From Pseudomonas paracarnis (GTDB lineage Bacteria > Pseudomonadota > Gammaproteobacteria > Pseudomonadales > Pseudomonadaceae): DNA of 64,000 nucleotides. The DNA lies in contig NZ_CAJFCN010000006.1 in the NCBI RefSeq assembly GCF_904063055.1, forward strand, positions 1-64,000, in the 5' to 3' direction. The translations under genes and the position numbers were made by a program. A model generated the notes under the pieces. The model did not search any database and had not been told where the DNA came from. It was given only the letters and a program-made list of their open reading frames with translations. Shown here in pieces: positions 8,670 through 17,037 of the stretch (the first letter of the stretch is position 1; every line of letters starts with the position of its first letter).

Positions 8670-10415
8670 ATGAAACCGAATGCCGCGGCTTACAGCCAAC
8701 GCTTACTCAAGGGCCAGGCGCCGACCTACGAGCGCCTGCAAGCGCGCCTGGCCGAAGATGGCAGCGCACTGGCCGCCGACCCGATTGCCGTGCATTGCGG
8801 CTGGGGCCGGTTGTTGATTGGCCACACCTTTCCCGACCCGGCAAGCCTGGCCCAGGAACTGCTCAACGAGCAGCCTGGCGAGCGCGATATCGCCCTGTAC
8901 GTGGCAGCGCCCCAGCAAATCCTGGGCATTGACCCGCAGCAACTGTTCCTCGACCCGTCCGACACCCTGCGCCTGTGGTTCACCGACTACCGCCCGGCCA
9001 CCCGGGTGTTTCGCGGCTTTCGTATTCGCCGGGTACAGAGCGAGGCCGACTGGCAAGCGGTCAACCACTTGTACCAGGGCCGCGGGATGCTGCCCATCGA
9101 CCCGGAACGCCTCACCCCACGTCATCAAGGCGGCCCGGTGTACTGGCTGGCCGAAGATGAAGACAGCGGCGCGGTGATTGGCAGCGTGATGGGCCTCAAC
9201 CATCACAAGGCCTTCCACGACCCGGAGAACGGTTGCAGCCTCTGGTGTTTGGCCGTCGACCCTCAATGCACCCGCCCTGGCGTCGGTGAAGTGTTGGTGC
9301 GCCACTTGGTGGAGCACTTCATGAGCCGAGGCTTGAGCTACCTGGACTTGTCGGTGCTGCACGATAACCGCCAGGCCAAGAGCCTTTACGCCAAGCTCGG
9401 CTTTCGGGCGTTGACCACCTTTGCAATCAAGCGCAAGAACGGCATCAATCAACCGCTGTTTCTGGGCCCGGGGCCTCAGGCGGAGTTCAACCCTTACGCG
9501 CGCATCATTGTCGAAGAAGCCCACCGACGCGGTATTGATGTGCACGTTGACGACGCCGATGCGGGTTTGTTCACCCTTAGCCACGGCGGGCGTCGCGTGC
9601 GTTGCCGTGAGTCCCTGAGCGACCTGACCAGCGCCATCAGCATGACCCTGTGCCAGGACAAGAGCCTCACCCACAAGGTGCTCAAGGCGGCGGGCCTGCA
9701 GGTGCCGGTGCAACAGTTGGCGGGCAGTGCCGACGACAACCTGGAGTTTCTCGACGAACACCAGCGCATCGTGGTCAAGCCGCTGGATGGCGAGCAAGGC
9801 CATGGCGTCGCCGTGGATCTGCGCAGCATCGAAGAGGTGCAGCAGGCGATCGAAGCGGCGCGCCAGTTCGACAGCCGCGTGTTGCTGGAAAGCTTCCACG
9901 AAGGCCTGGACCTGCGCATTCTGGTGATCGGTTTTGAAGTGGTCGCGGCTGCGATTCGTCGCCCTGCCGAAGTGATCGGCGACGGCCAGCATTCGATTCG
10001 CGCGTTGATCCAGGCGCAAAGCCGTCGTCGCCAGGCGGCCACCGACGGCGAGAGCAAAATCCCGCTGGATGCAGAAACCGAGCGCACCCTCAAAGCCGCA
10101 GGTTACGACTACAACAGCATCCTGCCCCGTGGCGTGCAACTGGCCGTGCGACGCACCGCCAACCTGCACACCGGGGGTTGCCTGGAAGATGTCACGGCGA
10201 TCCTGCACCCGACACTGGTGGATGCAGCCGTGCGTGCGGCCCGTGCCCTGGATATCCCCATGGTCGGCCTGGACCTGATGGTGCCTGCGGCCGACCAGCC
10301 AGAGTATGTGTTTATCGAAGCCAACGAACGGGCCGGCCTGGCCAACCATGAACCGCAACCCACGGCTGAGAAGTTTGTGGATTTGTTGTTCCCACACAGT
10401 CAGCCGGCTACCTGA
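8670..10415 (+). CDS. ngg: N-acetylglutaminylglutamine synthetase (GNAT + ATP-grasp)
   Basis: A 581-residue fusion. The GNAT acetyltransferase domain covers about residues 125-250, with the acetyl-CoA region around CTRPGVGEVLV and the LDLSVLHDNRQAKSLYAKLGF segment typical of GNATs. The C-terminal ATP-grasp ligase resembles cyanophycin-synthetase and glutathione-synthetase relatives (VVKPLDGEQGHGV, later FIEANERAG). It is expected to acetylate glutamine and ligate a second glutamine, giving the substrate amidated by AsnO. It starts 3 bp after asnO and is probably translationally linked. Length fits the family. Confidence 0.92.
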   Translation: MKPNAAAYSQRLLKGQAPTYERLQARLAEDGSALAADPIAVHCGWGRLLIGHTFPDPASLAQELLNEQPGERDIALYVAAPQQILGIDPQQLFLDPSDTLRLWFTDYRPATRVFRGFRIRRVQSEADWQAVNHLYQGRGMLPIDPERLTPRHQGGPVYWLAEDEDSGAVIGSVMGLNHHKAFHDPENGCSLWCLAVDPQCTRPGVGEVLVRHLVEHFMSRGLSYLDLSVLHDNRQAKSLYAKLGFRALTTFAIKRKNGINQPLFLGPGPQAEFNPYARIIVEEAHRRGIDVHVDDADAGLFTLSHGGRRVRCRESLSDLTSAISMTLCQDKSLTHKVLKAAGLQVPVQQLAGSADDNLEFLDEHQRIVVKPLDGEQGHGVAVDLRSIEEVQQAIEAARQFDSRVLLESFHEGLDLRILVIGFEVVAAAIRRPAEVIGDGQHSIRALIQAQSRRRQAATDGESKIPLDAETERTLKAAGYDYNSILPRGVQLAVRRTANLHTGGCLEDVTAILHPTLVDAAVRAARALDIPMVGLDLMVPAADQPEYVFIEANERAGLANHEPQPTAEKFVDLLFPHSQPAT

Positions 10416-10420
10416 CTACC

Positions 10421-10526
10421 GATCGTTCCCACGCTCCGCGTGGGAATGCAGCCTGTGACGCTCTGCGTCACCACAGCGGACGCAAAGCGTCCCTGAGGCG
10501 TTCCCACGCAGAGCGTGGGAACGATC
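10421..10526. repeat. REP pair of the GTTCCCACGC family inside the NAGGN operon
   Basis: GATCGTTCCCACGCTCCGCGTGGGAA opens and TTCCCACGCAGAGCGTGGGAACGATC closes the element, with internal GTGACGC/GCGTCA and GGACGC/GCGTCC hairpins. It sits between ngg and the peptidase gene, so it would be transcribed within the operon. A second copy of the same family lies at 45509-45614. Confidence 0.85.
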
Positions 10527-10550
10527 GCCCTCAACTCATCAGGAGTTTCC

Positions 10551-11735
10551 ATGACCCGAACCATTCCCGAACCCGATCTCGCGTACCTGCAAAAAGTGCT
10601 GCTGGAAATGCTCGCCATTCCCAGCCCCACCGGTTTTACCGACACCATCGTGCGCTACGTCGCCGAGCGCCTGGAAGAACTCGGCATCCCGTTTGAAATG
10701 ACCCGGCGCGGCACCATTCGCGCCACCCTCAAGGGCCAGAAAAACAGCCCTGACCGCGCCGTCTCCGCCCACCTGGACACCATCGGCGCCGCCGTGCGTG
10801 CGATCAAGGACAACGGGCGCCTGACCCTGGCGCCGGTGGGCTGCTGGTCGAGCCGCTTTGCCGAAGGTAGCCGGGTCAGCCTGTTCACCGACAACGGCGT
10901 GATTCGCGGCAGCGTATTACCGCTGATGGCCTCCGGGCACGCATTCAACACCGCCGTGGATGAAATGCCGGTGAGCTGGGACCATGTCGAGCTGCGCCTG
11001 GACGCCTACTGCGCCACGCGTGCCGACTGCGACTCCCTGGGCATCAGTGTGGGTGACTACGTGGCGTTCGACCCACTGCCCGAGTTCACCGAGAGCGGGC
11101 ATATCAGCGCTCGCCACCTGGACGACAAGGCCGGCGTCGCCGCCCTGCTCGCCGCGCTCAAGGCCATCGTCGACAGTGGCGAACCCTTGCTGATCGACTG
11201 CCACCCGCTGTTCACCATTACCGAGGAAACCGGCAGTGGCGCAGCGGCCGCCCTTCCCTGGGATGTGAGTGAGTTTGTCGGCATCGATATCGCCCCGGTC
11301 GCCCCCGGCCAGCACTCCAGCGAACATGCGGTGAGCGTGGCCATGCAGGACTCCGGCGGGCCCTATGACTATCACCTGTCCCGCCACTTGCTGCGCCTGG
11401 CGTCGGACAACGACCTGCCGGTACGCCGCGATCTGTTCCGCTATTACTTCAGCGATGCGCACTCGGCGGTCACCGCCGGTCATGACATTCGCACTGCATT
11501 ACTGGCCTTCGGTTGTGACGCCACCCATGGTTACGAGCGTACCCATATCGACAGCCTCGCCGCCCTGAGCCGCTTATTGGGCGCCTATATCCTCAGCCCG
11601 CCGGTGTTTGCCAGCGATGCGCAACCGGCCCAGGGCTCACTGGATCGGTTCAGTCATCAGATCGAGCATGAAACGCAAATGGAGAGCGACACCCGCGTGC
11701 CGTCGGTGGACAGCCTGGTCGGCCAGAAGTCCTGA
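10551..11735 (+). CDS. NAGGN-system M42-family peptidase
   Basis: A 394-residue M42/M20-type metallopeptidase that accompanies the NAGGN biosynthetic genes. Likely metal ligands are visible: His in SAHLDTIG, Asp in HLDDKAGVA, Glu pair in TITEETGSG, Asp in GIDIAPV and a late His in YERTHIDS. A plausible role is turnover of the dipeptide osmolyte after stress, inferred from context. The open frame extends to 10515 but enters the REP sequence; ATG 10551 has AGGAG upstream and is used here. It ends in an extended acidic/polar tail. A perfect 11-bp hairpin follows at 11761. Confidence 0.9.
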   Translation: MTRTIPEPDLAYLQKVLLEMLAIPSPTGFTDTIVRYVAERLEELGIPFEMTRRGTIRATLKGQKNSPDRAVSAHLDTIGAAVRAIKDNGRLTLAPVGCWSSRFAEGSRVSLFTDNGVIRGSVLPLMASGHAFNTAVDEMPVSWDHVELRLDAYCATRADCDSLGISVGDYVAFDPLPEFTESGHISARHLDDKAGVAALLAALKAIVDSGEPLLIDCHPLFTITEETGSGAAAALPWDVSEFVGIDIAPVAPGQHSSEHAVSVAMQDSGGPYDYHLSRHLLRLASDNDLPVRRDLFRYYFSDAHSAVTAGHDIRTALLAFGCDATHGYERTHIDSLAALSRLLGAYILSPPVFASDAQPAQGSLDRFSHQIEHETQMESDTRVPSVDSLVGQKS

Positions 11736-11760
11736 CGCGGTGAGTTGATACTGGCAACAA

Positions 11761-11791
11761 AGGTCCCGGCGCAGTAGCATCGCCGGGACCT
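11761..11791 (+). terminator. Hairpin after the NAGGN operon
   Basis: AGGTCCCGGCG (11761-11771) and CGCCGGGACCT (11781-11791) form a perfect 11-bp stem with a 9-nt loop. There is no U-run after it. It could be a termination or mRNA-stability element between the peptidase gene and the UPF0270 gene. Confidence 0.5.
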
Positions 11792-11807
11792 GACACCTGA
11801 GGCTTGT

Positions 11808-12035
11808 ATGCTGATTCCCTACGATGCACTTGAAGTCGACACCCTGACCCGCCTCATCGAAGACTTCGTCACCCGCGACGGCACCGACAATGGCGACGAC
11901 ACGCCCCTGGAAACCCGCGTGCTGCGCGTGCGCCAGGCGCTGACCAAAGGCCAGGCGCTGATCGTCTTCGATCCCGAGAGCGAGCAATGCCAGTTGATGC
12001 TCAAGCACGATGTGCCCAAGCACCTGTTCGACTGA
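11808..12035 (+). CDS. UPF0270 (YheU-like) family protein
   Basis: A 75-residue acidic protein of the UPF0270/YheU family. The hallmark opening MLIPYDAL...LTRLIEDFVTRDGTD is clear, as is the RVRQALTKGQALIVFD segment. No biochemical role is established for the family as far as I know. It follows the NAGGN operon on the same strand and converges on csrA, with only a few bases between the two stops. The ATG is preceded by a GAGG. Confidence 0.88.
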   Translation: MLIPYDALEVDTLTRLIEDFVTRDGTDNGDDTPLETRVLRVRQALTKGQALIVFDPESEQCQLMLKHDVPKHLFD

Positions 12036-12042
12036 AGCCCGC

Positions 12043-12246
12043 CTAAGGGTTGGGCACCGGCACGGGGTGGGTAGCCTGGCCCTCGCCTTTGAGAATCTTG
12101 CGGTACACCTCGGCACGGTACACGTTGACGCCCACCGGCGCCTCGATGCCGAATTTCACGTGAGTACCGTTCACTTCAAGGATATGCACGGTGATGTCAT
12201 CGCCAATGGCGATGGCTTCGTCTATGGCACGGCTTAAGACCAGCAT
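12043..12246 (-). CDS. csrA: CsrA/RsmA-family post-transcriptional regulator (RsmI-like paralogue)
   Basis: A 67-residue CsrA-fold RNA-binding protein. Members dimerise and bind GGA motifs in mRNA leaders, blocking translation, and are titrated by small RNAs. The RNA-contacting ends are conserved: MLVLSR at the N-terminus and VYRAEVYRKI near residue 44. The middle is divergent from RsmA/RsmE and the C-terminus carries a proline-rich tail. Its position beside the UPF0270 gene and NAGGN operon matches my memory of rsmI in P. putida. The frame extends upstream to 12330, but the ATG at 12246 with AAGGAC is the family start. Two GGA motifs lie in its own leader. Confidence 0.85.
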   Translation of the reverse strand: MLVLSRAIDEAIAIGDDITVHILEVNGTHVKFGIEAPVGVNVYRAEVYRKILKGEGQATHPVPVPNP

Positions 12247-12373
12247 GGCGGTAGTCCTTTTCCAGTAACAGGACCTCGACCATGCCCCCTTCGCACTGGA
12301 CCGACAATGGCTTGCCGGCAAATCAGGCATCTCCTACACAGGTAGGTAATTTGCCTGACAGACCCCAGTCAAA

Positions 12374-13189
12374 TCAGGCCTTAACAGCCTGCGCCTTGGC
12401 GCGCATCTTGTCGGCCATCAGGGTCATTTCGTCATACAGCAGTTGCGGATTTTTTTGCTTCAACGCCCAAGCCATCCGGCCTTGCTCGTGGGGCAGGATC
12501 ATGAATTCGCCTTCGGCCACGCGCTGGTAAATGTAGTCGGCAATATCCGCCGCCGAGATGGGCGAACTCTCAAGCAACTTGCCCACTTGAGCCTTCATGG
12601 CTGGGGTTGGCCCACGGAACGAGTCGAGCAGGTTGGTCTGGAAAAACGACGGGCACACCACATGCACGCCCACTTCCTGTTGCTTGAGTTCCACCAACAG
12701 GCTCTCGGATAACGCCACCACGCCCGCCTTGGCGACGTTGTAGTTGCTCATGGCCGGGCCCTGCATCAGCGCTGCCATTGACGCGATGTTGATGATGCGC
12801 CCCTTGCTCTTTTCCAACAGAGGCAGGAACGCCTTGCAGCCTTTGACGACGCCCATCAGGTTGATTGCGATCTGCCAGTCCCAATCCTCCAGGGACAGTT
12901 CAGCGAAGAACCCGCCCGAGGCCACGCCGGCGTTGTTGACGATCACATCGATGCCCCCGAGCTTCACCTCACAGGCCTGGGCAAAGGCCGTTAGCTGGCT
13001 ATAGTCACGCACGTCGCAGCGCTGGGTAAAGCCATCCCCCCCGGCTTCGCGAACCTGCTTGAGGGTTTCCTGCAAACCGGGCTCGCTGACATCAGACAAC
13101 GCCAACTGCCAGCCTTCACGGGCCCAGCGCAGAGCGATTTCGCGACCCAGGCCAGACCCGGCGCCAGTGATCATCATGCGGTTTTGCAT
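12374..13189 (-). CDS. SDR-family oxidoreductase
   Basis: A classical short-chain dehydrogenase/reductase of 271 residues using NAD(P)H. The cofactor loop TGAGSGLG is at 8-15 and NNAG near 85-88. The catalytic Ser137, Tyr150 and Lys154 are present (SNYNVAK). Substrate specificity is not deducible. The extended C-terminal helix (MRAKAQAVKA) is common in Pseudomonas homologues annotated as oxidoreductases of unknown substrate. It reads in the same direction as csrA but is separated from it by about 125 bp. Confidence 0.88.
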   Translation of the reverse strand: MQNRMMITGAGSGLGREIALRWAREGWQLALSDVSEPGLQETLKQVREAGGDGFTQRCDVRDYSQLTAFAQACEVKLGGIDVIVNNAGVASGGFFAELSLEDWDWQIAINLMGVVKGCKAFLPLLEKSKGRIINIASMAALMQGPAMSNYNVAKAGVVALSESLLVELKQQEVGVHVVCPSFFQTNLLDSFRGPTPAMKAQVGKLLESSPISAADIADYIYQRVAEGEFMILPHEQGRMAWALKQKNPQLLYDEMTLMADKMRAKAQAVKA

Positions 13190-13518
13190 AGGAAGTAGCC
13201 TTGTGGTTCACGAAAGAAGTGACCGGCAGTGTAGCGAAGGTTTTTGCTCTACCCACGCACCATCAGGGTGATGAATGCCCCGGGCAAACCGTGGGCTCGG
13301 TCGCAGGCGTGCCTATAGATTAAGTTCAATTTTTTTCAACTGATTAGTTCAAGTTGCGCACGCGTTAAAAGAAATAAGCGACCCATCAAAATGTTTTATA
13401 AAAACAATGAATTTTTTACGAAGTGGCAGAGTCGGAATGGGTAAGGCGTCCCACTGTACATGGACGAACCAACGGTTAAACAGCCGGTTTTTGCAAAGAA
13501 CCTATAAGGAATAAAACC
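13190..13518. other. AT-rich intergenic stretch upstream of the DUF3309 gene
   Basis: About 330 bases between the SDR start (minus strand) and the DUF3309 gene (plus strand). It holds an AT-rich run around 13320-13415 that should contain promoter and leader for the small membrane protein gene. I see no further gene or clear operator. Confidence 0.6.
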
Positions 13519-13671
13519 ATGAGCCTCATTCTGATTATTATCCTGATCCTGCTGCTGGTCGGTGGTCTGCCGGTGTTCCCGCACTCGCGTAACTGGGGTT
13601 ATGGACCGTCGGGTATCCTGGGTGTGGTACTGGTTGTTCTGCTGGTGCTGTTGTTGCTCGGCAAGATATAA
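13519..13671 (+). CDS. Small DUF3309-type membrane protein
   Basis: A 50-residue hydrophobic protein starting MSLILIIILILLLVGGLP and ending VVLVVLLVLLLLGKI. Two membrane segments flank a short polar turn (FPHSRNWGYGPSG). The GYGPSG turn is typical of DUF3309 proteins, whose function is unknown. TAAGGA lies about 10 bp before the ATG. It is followed by a REP fragment and then a bidirectional terminator. Confidence 0.85.
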   Translation: MSLILIIILILLLVGGLPVFPHSRNWGYGPSGILGVVLVVLLVLLLLGKI

Positions 13672-13689
13672 ACACCGCGCTACGGTGTT

Positions 13690-13715
13690 TGTCGGAGCGA
13701 GCAAGCGCTCCTACA
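13690..13715. repeat. Single REP sequence
   Basis: GTCGGAGCGAGCAAGCGCTCCTAC forms an imperfect palindrome of the GGAGCGAGC REP family between the DUF3309 stop and the terminator. Confidence 0.6.
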
Positions 13716-13725
13716 ATTGAGAAGC

Positions 13726-13760
13726 AAAAAAAGAGGCCTTCTAGAAGGCCTCTTTTTTAT
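13726..13760. terminator. Bidirectional rho-independent terminator
   Basis: AAAAAAGAGGCCTT CTAG AAGGCCTCTTTTTT is a symmetrical stem-loop with an A-run on one side and a U-run on the other. It serves both the DUF3309 gene from the left and the sulfatase gene from the right. Confidence 0.92.
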
Positions 13761-13770
13761 TGTCGGTCAG

Positions 13771-15858
13771 TTAGTCCGGCTTACCGTCCACGACACCTGC
13801 GGTGTTATCCAACAAGCTCTTGGTCGCGGTCTGCAGGAACGACTCGAGTTTCTGCTTGAGTGCAGCTTCGTCCGGCGACTCCGGAATCACCTTGCCAGTC
13901 GGCTCGGCGCCCAGTGTGTATTCCCACAACTTGGGTGGCATTTCCTTGGGCAATACCAGTACGCGGTCGCCGGTGAGCAAGGCCACGGTCTGGTCGCTGC
14001 CCGATGGCTTGATCACGCCGAAACCCTTGTCACCTTCGGGCAGGTTCAGCAGGTCGCGGCCCCAGCACTGGTGCAAGGTATCGCCGCCCAGGCGGCCCAT
14101 GATGGTCGGCACGATGTCGATCTGGGTGCCCACAGTGTGGTCACGCTCACCGAACTTCTCGCGCATGCCCGGTGCAATCATCAGCATCGGCACGTTGAAG
14201 CGACCCAGGTCCATCTCGGTGATCTGCTGCTCATTGCCAAAGCCGTGGTCACCGACGATCACAAACAGGGTTTCCTTGAAGTACGGCTCTTTGCGGGCCT
14301 TTTCAAAGAACTGGCCCAAGGCCCAGTCGGAGTAACGCATGGCCGTCAAATGCTCGTTGAGGCTGCCACGGTCGGTGACCTTCTCAACCGGCAATGGGGT
14401 CGGCAATGCGTACGGCGTGTGGTTGGACAGGGTTTGCAGCAGTGCGTAGAACGGCTTGCCGCCTTCGCGCGCCTTCAGTTCTTCCAGGCCACGGTTGAAC
14501 ATGTCCTGGTCGGACACGCCCCAGGTCGGGTCGGAGAATACCGGGTCGACGAAGTCATTGCGGCCGATGAAGTTGGTCATGCCCTGGTTGCTGAAGAAGC
14601 CCGACTGGTTGTCCCAGGCGAAATCGCCGTTGTAGACATACACATCGTCGAAATCACGCGCACTGAGCAACTGCGGCAGGCCCGACAGCTTGTGGCTGCC
14701 TTCCGGGGTCTGCATCAGGTATTCGAAACCCGGCAGGTTCGGGAAGCAGGCCATGGTGGCGAACATACCCTGGTGGGTGTGGGTGCCGTTGGAGAAGAAG
14801 CGGTCGAACAGCAAGCCCTCGTGGGTCAACTTGTCGAAGTACGGGGTGATATTGCCCGGACGTCCCAATGCGCCCACCGAATGACCGGCGAAGCTTTCCA
14901 TCAGGATCACCACGACGTTCTTGATCGGCAGGGTTTTCTCGGCCGGTGGCGTGAAGTCACGGCGCACGGCAGCGGTGTCGGTGTCTACCAGCTTCTCTTG
15001 CGGCAGCACCAGCATGTCGCGCACGGTCTGGGTGGCCAGTGGTTGTTCCAGCGTCGCCTTCCAGATGTTGGCGCGGTCTTCACCGAAGCGCGCCTTGGCC
15101 GCCGCGATCAGCGACAAGGTGCCATTGAGGCCTAACTGGTTGGCGAAGTTCGAGTCAGTGGTGTAGACGTCACCCCAACGCAGCGGTGGCCCTTGGCGCA
15201 GGGTGCCACGGATGGCAACCACGGCAACCAGCAGGCAAACCATGAACACTGCGATGCGGCTGTACCACGGCGCCACCTGGCGCGTGCTGACAGTGCCGCC
15301 GCTGAACGGGCCCCGTGGGCGCGTTGCGCGGTCAGCGCCCTTGAAGGCCATGCTCAGGATCAGCGTGCCCACGGCCCAGGCCAGCAGGTAACGCACCACC
15401 GGGAAACCGTACCAGAGCATGCTCATCACGGTTTTCGGGTCTTCCTTCACATACTGGAAGACCAGGCCGTTGAGGCGCTGGTGGAATTCGCGGTAGAAGT
15501 CCATCTCCATCAAGCCCAGGAACAAGGCGATGCTGGACGCGACGGTCAGCCACAAACGGAAGAACCCGCGCGCCGCCATGGCCCGCACGCTGAACAGCGC
15601 CAACAGCAGCGGAATCAGCAGGTACATCACCAGGCGAATGTCCAGGCGCAAGCCGTTGGCGAACGCTTCAAGGAACGTCGAGGCCGGCGTATCGAGGATC
15701 ATCTCGCGGTTGTAGACCAGCAACGCCAGGCGCAGCAGGGAAAACATCACCATCATGACCAATGCGCAGAGCAGCGTGTACGCCAGATGGGATTTGACGG
15801 TCGGTTGCAGCAGGCGATTTGAAGCTCGCTGCTGATTCAGGGCGTCCGGGTTTGCCAT
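13771..15858 (-). CDS. LTA-synthase-family sulfatase / phosphoglycerol-transferase-like membrane protein
   Basis: A 695-residue inner-membrane protein. The N-terminal third (about 1-230) has five or so hydrophobic segments. The C-terminal two thirds is a periplasmic sulfatase/alkaline-phosphatase-fold domain with the metal/nucleophile region VVVILMESFAGHSVG and a second metal site VIVGDHGFGNE. This layout is that of LtaS/MdoB relatives, which transfer phosphoglycerol, or of phosphoethanolamine transferases. In a Gram-negative the natural acceptor may be periplasmic glucans or a lipid, but the sequence does not say which. It is monocistronic with its own terminator. Confidence 0.85.
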   Translation of the reverse strand: MANPDALNQQRASNRLLQPTVKSHLAYTLLCALVMMVMFSLLRLALLVYNREMILDTPASTFLEAFANGLRLDIRLVMYLLIPLLLALFSVRAMAARGFFRLWLTVASSIALFLGLMEMDFYREFHQRLNGLVFQYVKEDPKTVMSMLWYGFPVVRYLLAWAVGTLILSMAFKGADRATRPRGPFSGGTVSTRQVAPWYSRIAVFMVCLLVAVVAIRGTLRQGPPLRWGDVYTTDSNFANQLGLNGTLSLIAAAKARFGEDRANIWKATLEQPLATQTVRDMLVLPQEKLVDTDTAAVRRDFTPPAEKTLPIKNVVVILMESFAGHSVGALGRPGNITPYFDKLTHEGLLFDRFFSNGTHTHQGMFATMACFPNLPGFEYLMQTPEGSHKLSGLPQLLSARDFDDVYVYNGDFAWDNQSGFFSNQGMTNFIGRNDFVDPVFSDPTWGVSDQDMFNRGLEELKAREGGKPFYALLQTLSNHTPYALPTPLPVEKVTDRGSLNEHLTAMRYSDWALGQFFEKARKEPYFKETLFVIVGDHGFGNEQQITEMDLGRFNVPMLMIAPGMREKFGERDHTVGTQIDIVPTIMGRLGGDTLHQCWGRDLLNLPEGDKGFGVIKPSGSDQTVALLTGDRVLVLPKEMPPKLWEYTLGAEPTGKVIPESPDEAALKQKLESFLQTATKSLLDNTAGVVDGKPD

Positions 15859-16206
15859 GTCGTTTTAGGACCCATTGGAAGTTTAAGTTGCGAAATAATG
15901 CAGTGGCGTCCGTCCCTCGCCCAGGCTGGCTGGGGTAGGCGGTTAACGCGGTGGCACAAATGGTGCCCGATCGAGGCCGGCAAGGCTATTAATTACTGAA
16001 CGTAAGGCACGGCCCTGCCTTTAAGGGCACTGGAGATAGAGCCCTGGCAGCCGGATAAAGCCGGCGAATTGTCTTGGATGGGATGTGAAAATTTCGTGCG
16101 GCGAATAGTTTCGACACACAAATTTAATTAACGCCGTAAACCCCACTGTGGGAGCAGGCAAGCCAGCTCCCACATTGACTGTGCCCGCTCCAAATCGAGT
16201 GGGTCG
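15859..16206. other. Intergenic stretch, sulfatase leader plus one REP
   Basis: About 350 bases with the probable promoter and leader of the sulfatase gene, an AT-rich patch near 16110-16140 and a REP unit at 16147-16173. No gene or defined operator is seen. Confidence 0.6.
16147..16173. repeat. Single REP sequence
   Basis: GTGGGAGCAGGCAAGCCAGCTCCCAC is a short palindromic REP just before the end of the PLDc_N protein gene. Confidence 0.7.
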
Positions 16207-16398
16207 TCAGATCCGCACGTTACCACGCGGCCCGGCGATAGCCCAGATGATCAGGCCCAGCACTGGCAACAGCAGGATCAACAGGATCCACAGCACTTTA
16301 GCGCCGGTGCTGGCGCCGCTTTTGAACACGTTGATGATTGCCCAGATATCCAGCGCGAGGATGATCAGGCCAATCAGACTATTAAACGTGGAACCCAT
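16207..16398 (-). CDS. PLDc_N-type small membrane protein
   Basis: A 63-residue protein with two membrane segments (LIGLIILALDIWAIINVF and VLWILLILLLPVLGLIIWAI) joined by KSGASTGAK, ending GPRGNVRI. The LLPVLGLIIW...GPR pattern is that of the PLDc_N (phospholipase D nuclease N-terminal-like) small membrane domain, without any nuclease domain. Function is unknown. The frame opens at 16422, but ATG 16398 has a clean AGGAG upstream. Confidence 0.85.
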   Translation of the reverse strand: MGSTFNSLIGLIILALDIWAIINVFKSGASTGAKVLWILLILLLPVLGLIIWAIAGPRGNVRI

Positions 16399-16465
16399 GG
16401 TGTCGCTCCTAAGTGAGGGCATGCACTTGTAGGATAGTCAGCCTTGGCGCGGGTTCCGTTTTATT

Positions 16466-16996
16466 TCAGACGTGTACGGCAATCTTCAAGGCTTCCAATG
16501 ATGGTTCGGCCTTGATGCCGACTTCGGCACACAGTTCCAGTACCCGCGCCAGGTCGTTGCCGAACACCAGCACCGCCTGGATCTCGTCGTCCAGCAACTG
16601 GCTGAAGTTCATCAGCACATAACCGCCGTCTTCCGGGCTCAGGGCGCTCATCTGGATCTGGATGCGGTTGAGCGCGGTCAGGTCTTCGGTCTTGGCCAAT
16701 TGCTTGGGCTTGAGGTTGAACGCCACGCCCGGACCGAACGACGCGACGATCTGGGCAAACAGGTCGCCATAGGTATCGGCCTGGAACAACACCGTGTCTG
16801 GCAGGCTACCGACCACCACCCACTCTCCCAGCGGAATCGGGAAACTGTCGTCGTAGTTGATATCCGGATTGGCCGCCAGGAACGCCGCCGGGTCCGCGTA
16901 GGCCTGGGCCGCTTCGTCGGCAATACGCGCGACTTCATCCTCCCCCATGACGCCGGCGCTGATTTTGCTGATGAGTTCGACGAGGGCGGTTTTCAT
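16466..16996 (-). CDS. Conserved hypothetical protein, partner of ankyrin gene
   Basis: A 176-residue, acidic, soluble protein with no signal peptide or membrane segment. I do not recognise a named domain. It has an alpha-helical first 45 residues (LVELISKISAGVMGEDEVARIADEA) followed by a mixed region with GEWVVVGSLPDTVLFQADTYG. It starts 41 bp downstream of the ankyrin gene stop on the same strand, so the two are probably co-transcribed and may work as a pair. The leader has a GGAT close to the ATG. Confidence 0.75.
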   Translation of the reverse strand: MKTALVELISKISAGVMGEDEVARIADEAAQAYADPAAFLAANPDINYDDSFPIPLGEWVVVGSLPDTVLFQADTYGDLFAQIVASFGPGVAFNLKPKQLAKTEDLTALNRIQIQMSALSPEDGGYVLMNFSQLLDDEIQAVLVFGNDLARVLELCAEVGIKAEPSLEALKIAVHV

Positions 16997-17037
16997 GGGG
17001 CGATCCTGTAACGGGCAAGTTTTGAAGGGCGCGTAGC

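Noticed and set aside
8703..10397. 564-codon open frame opposite ngg
   Set aside because: Shadow frame in high-GC DNA; ngg has clear GNAT and ATP-grasp motifs.
13717..15135. 472-codon open frame opposite the sulfatase gene
   Set aside because: Shadow of the sulfatase gene, begins inside the terminator, no ribosome binding site.
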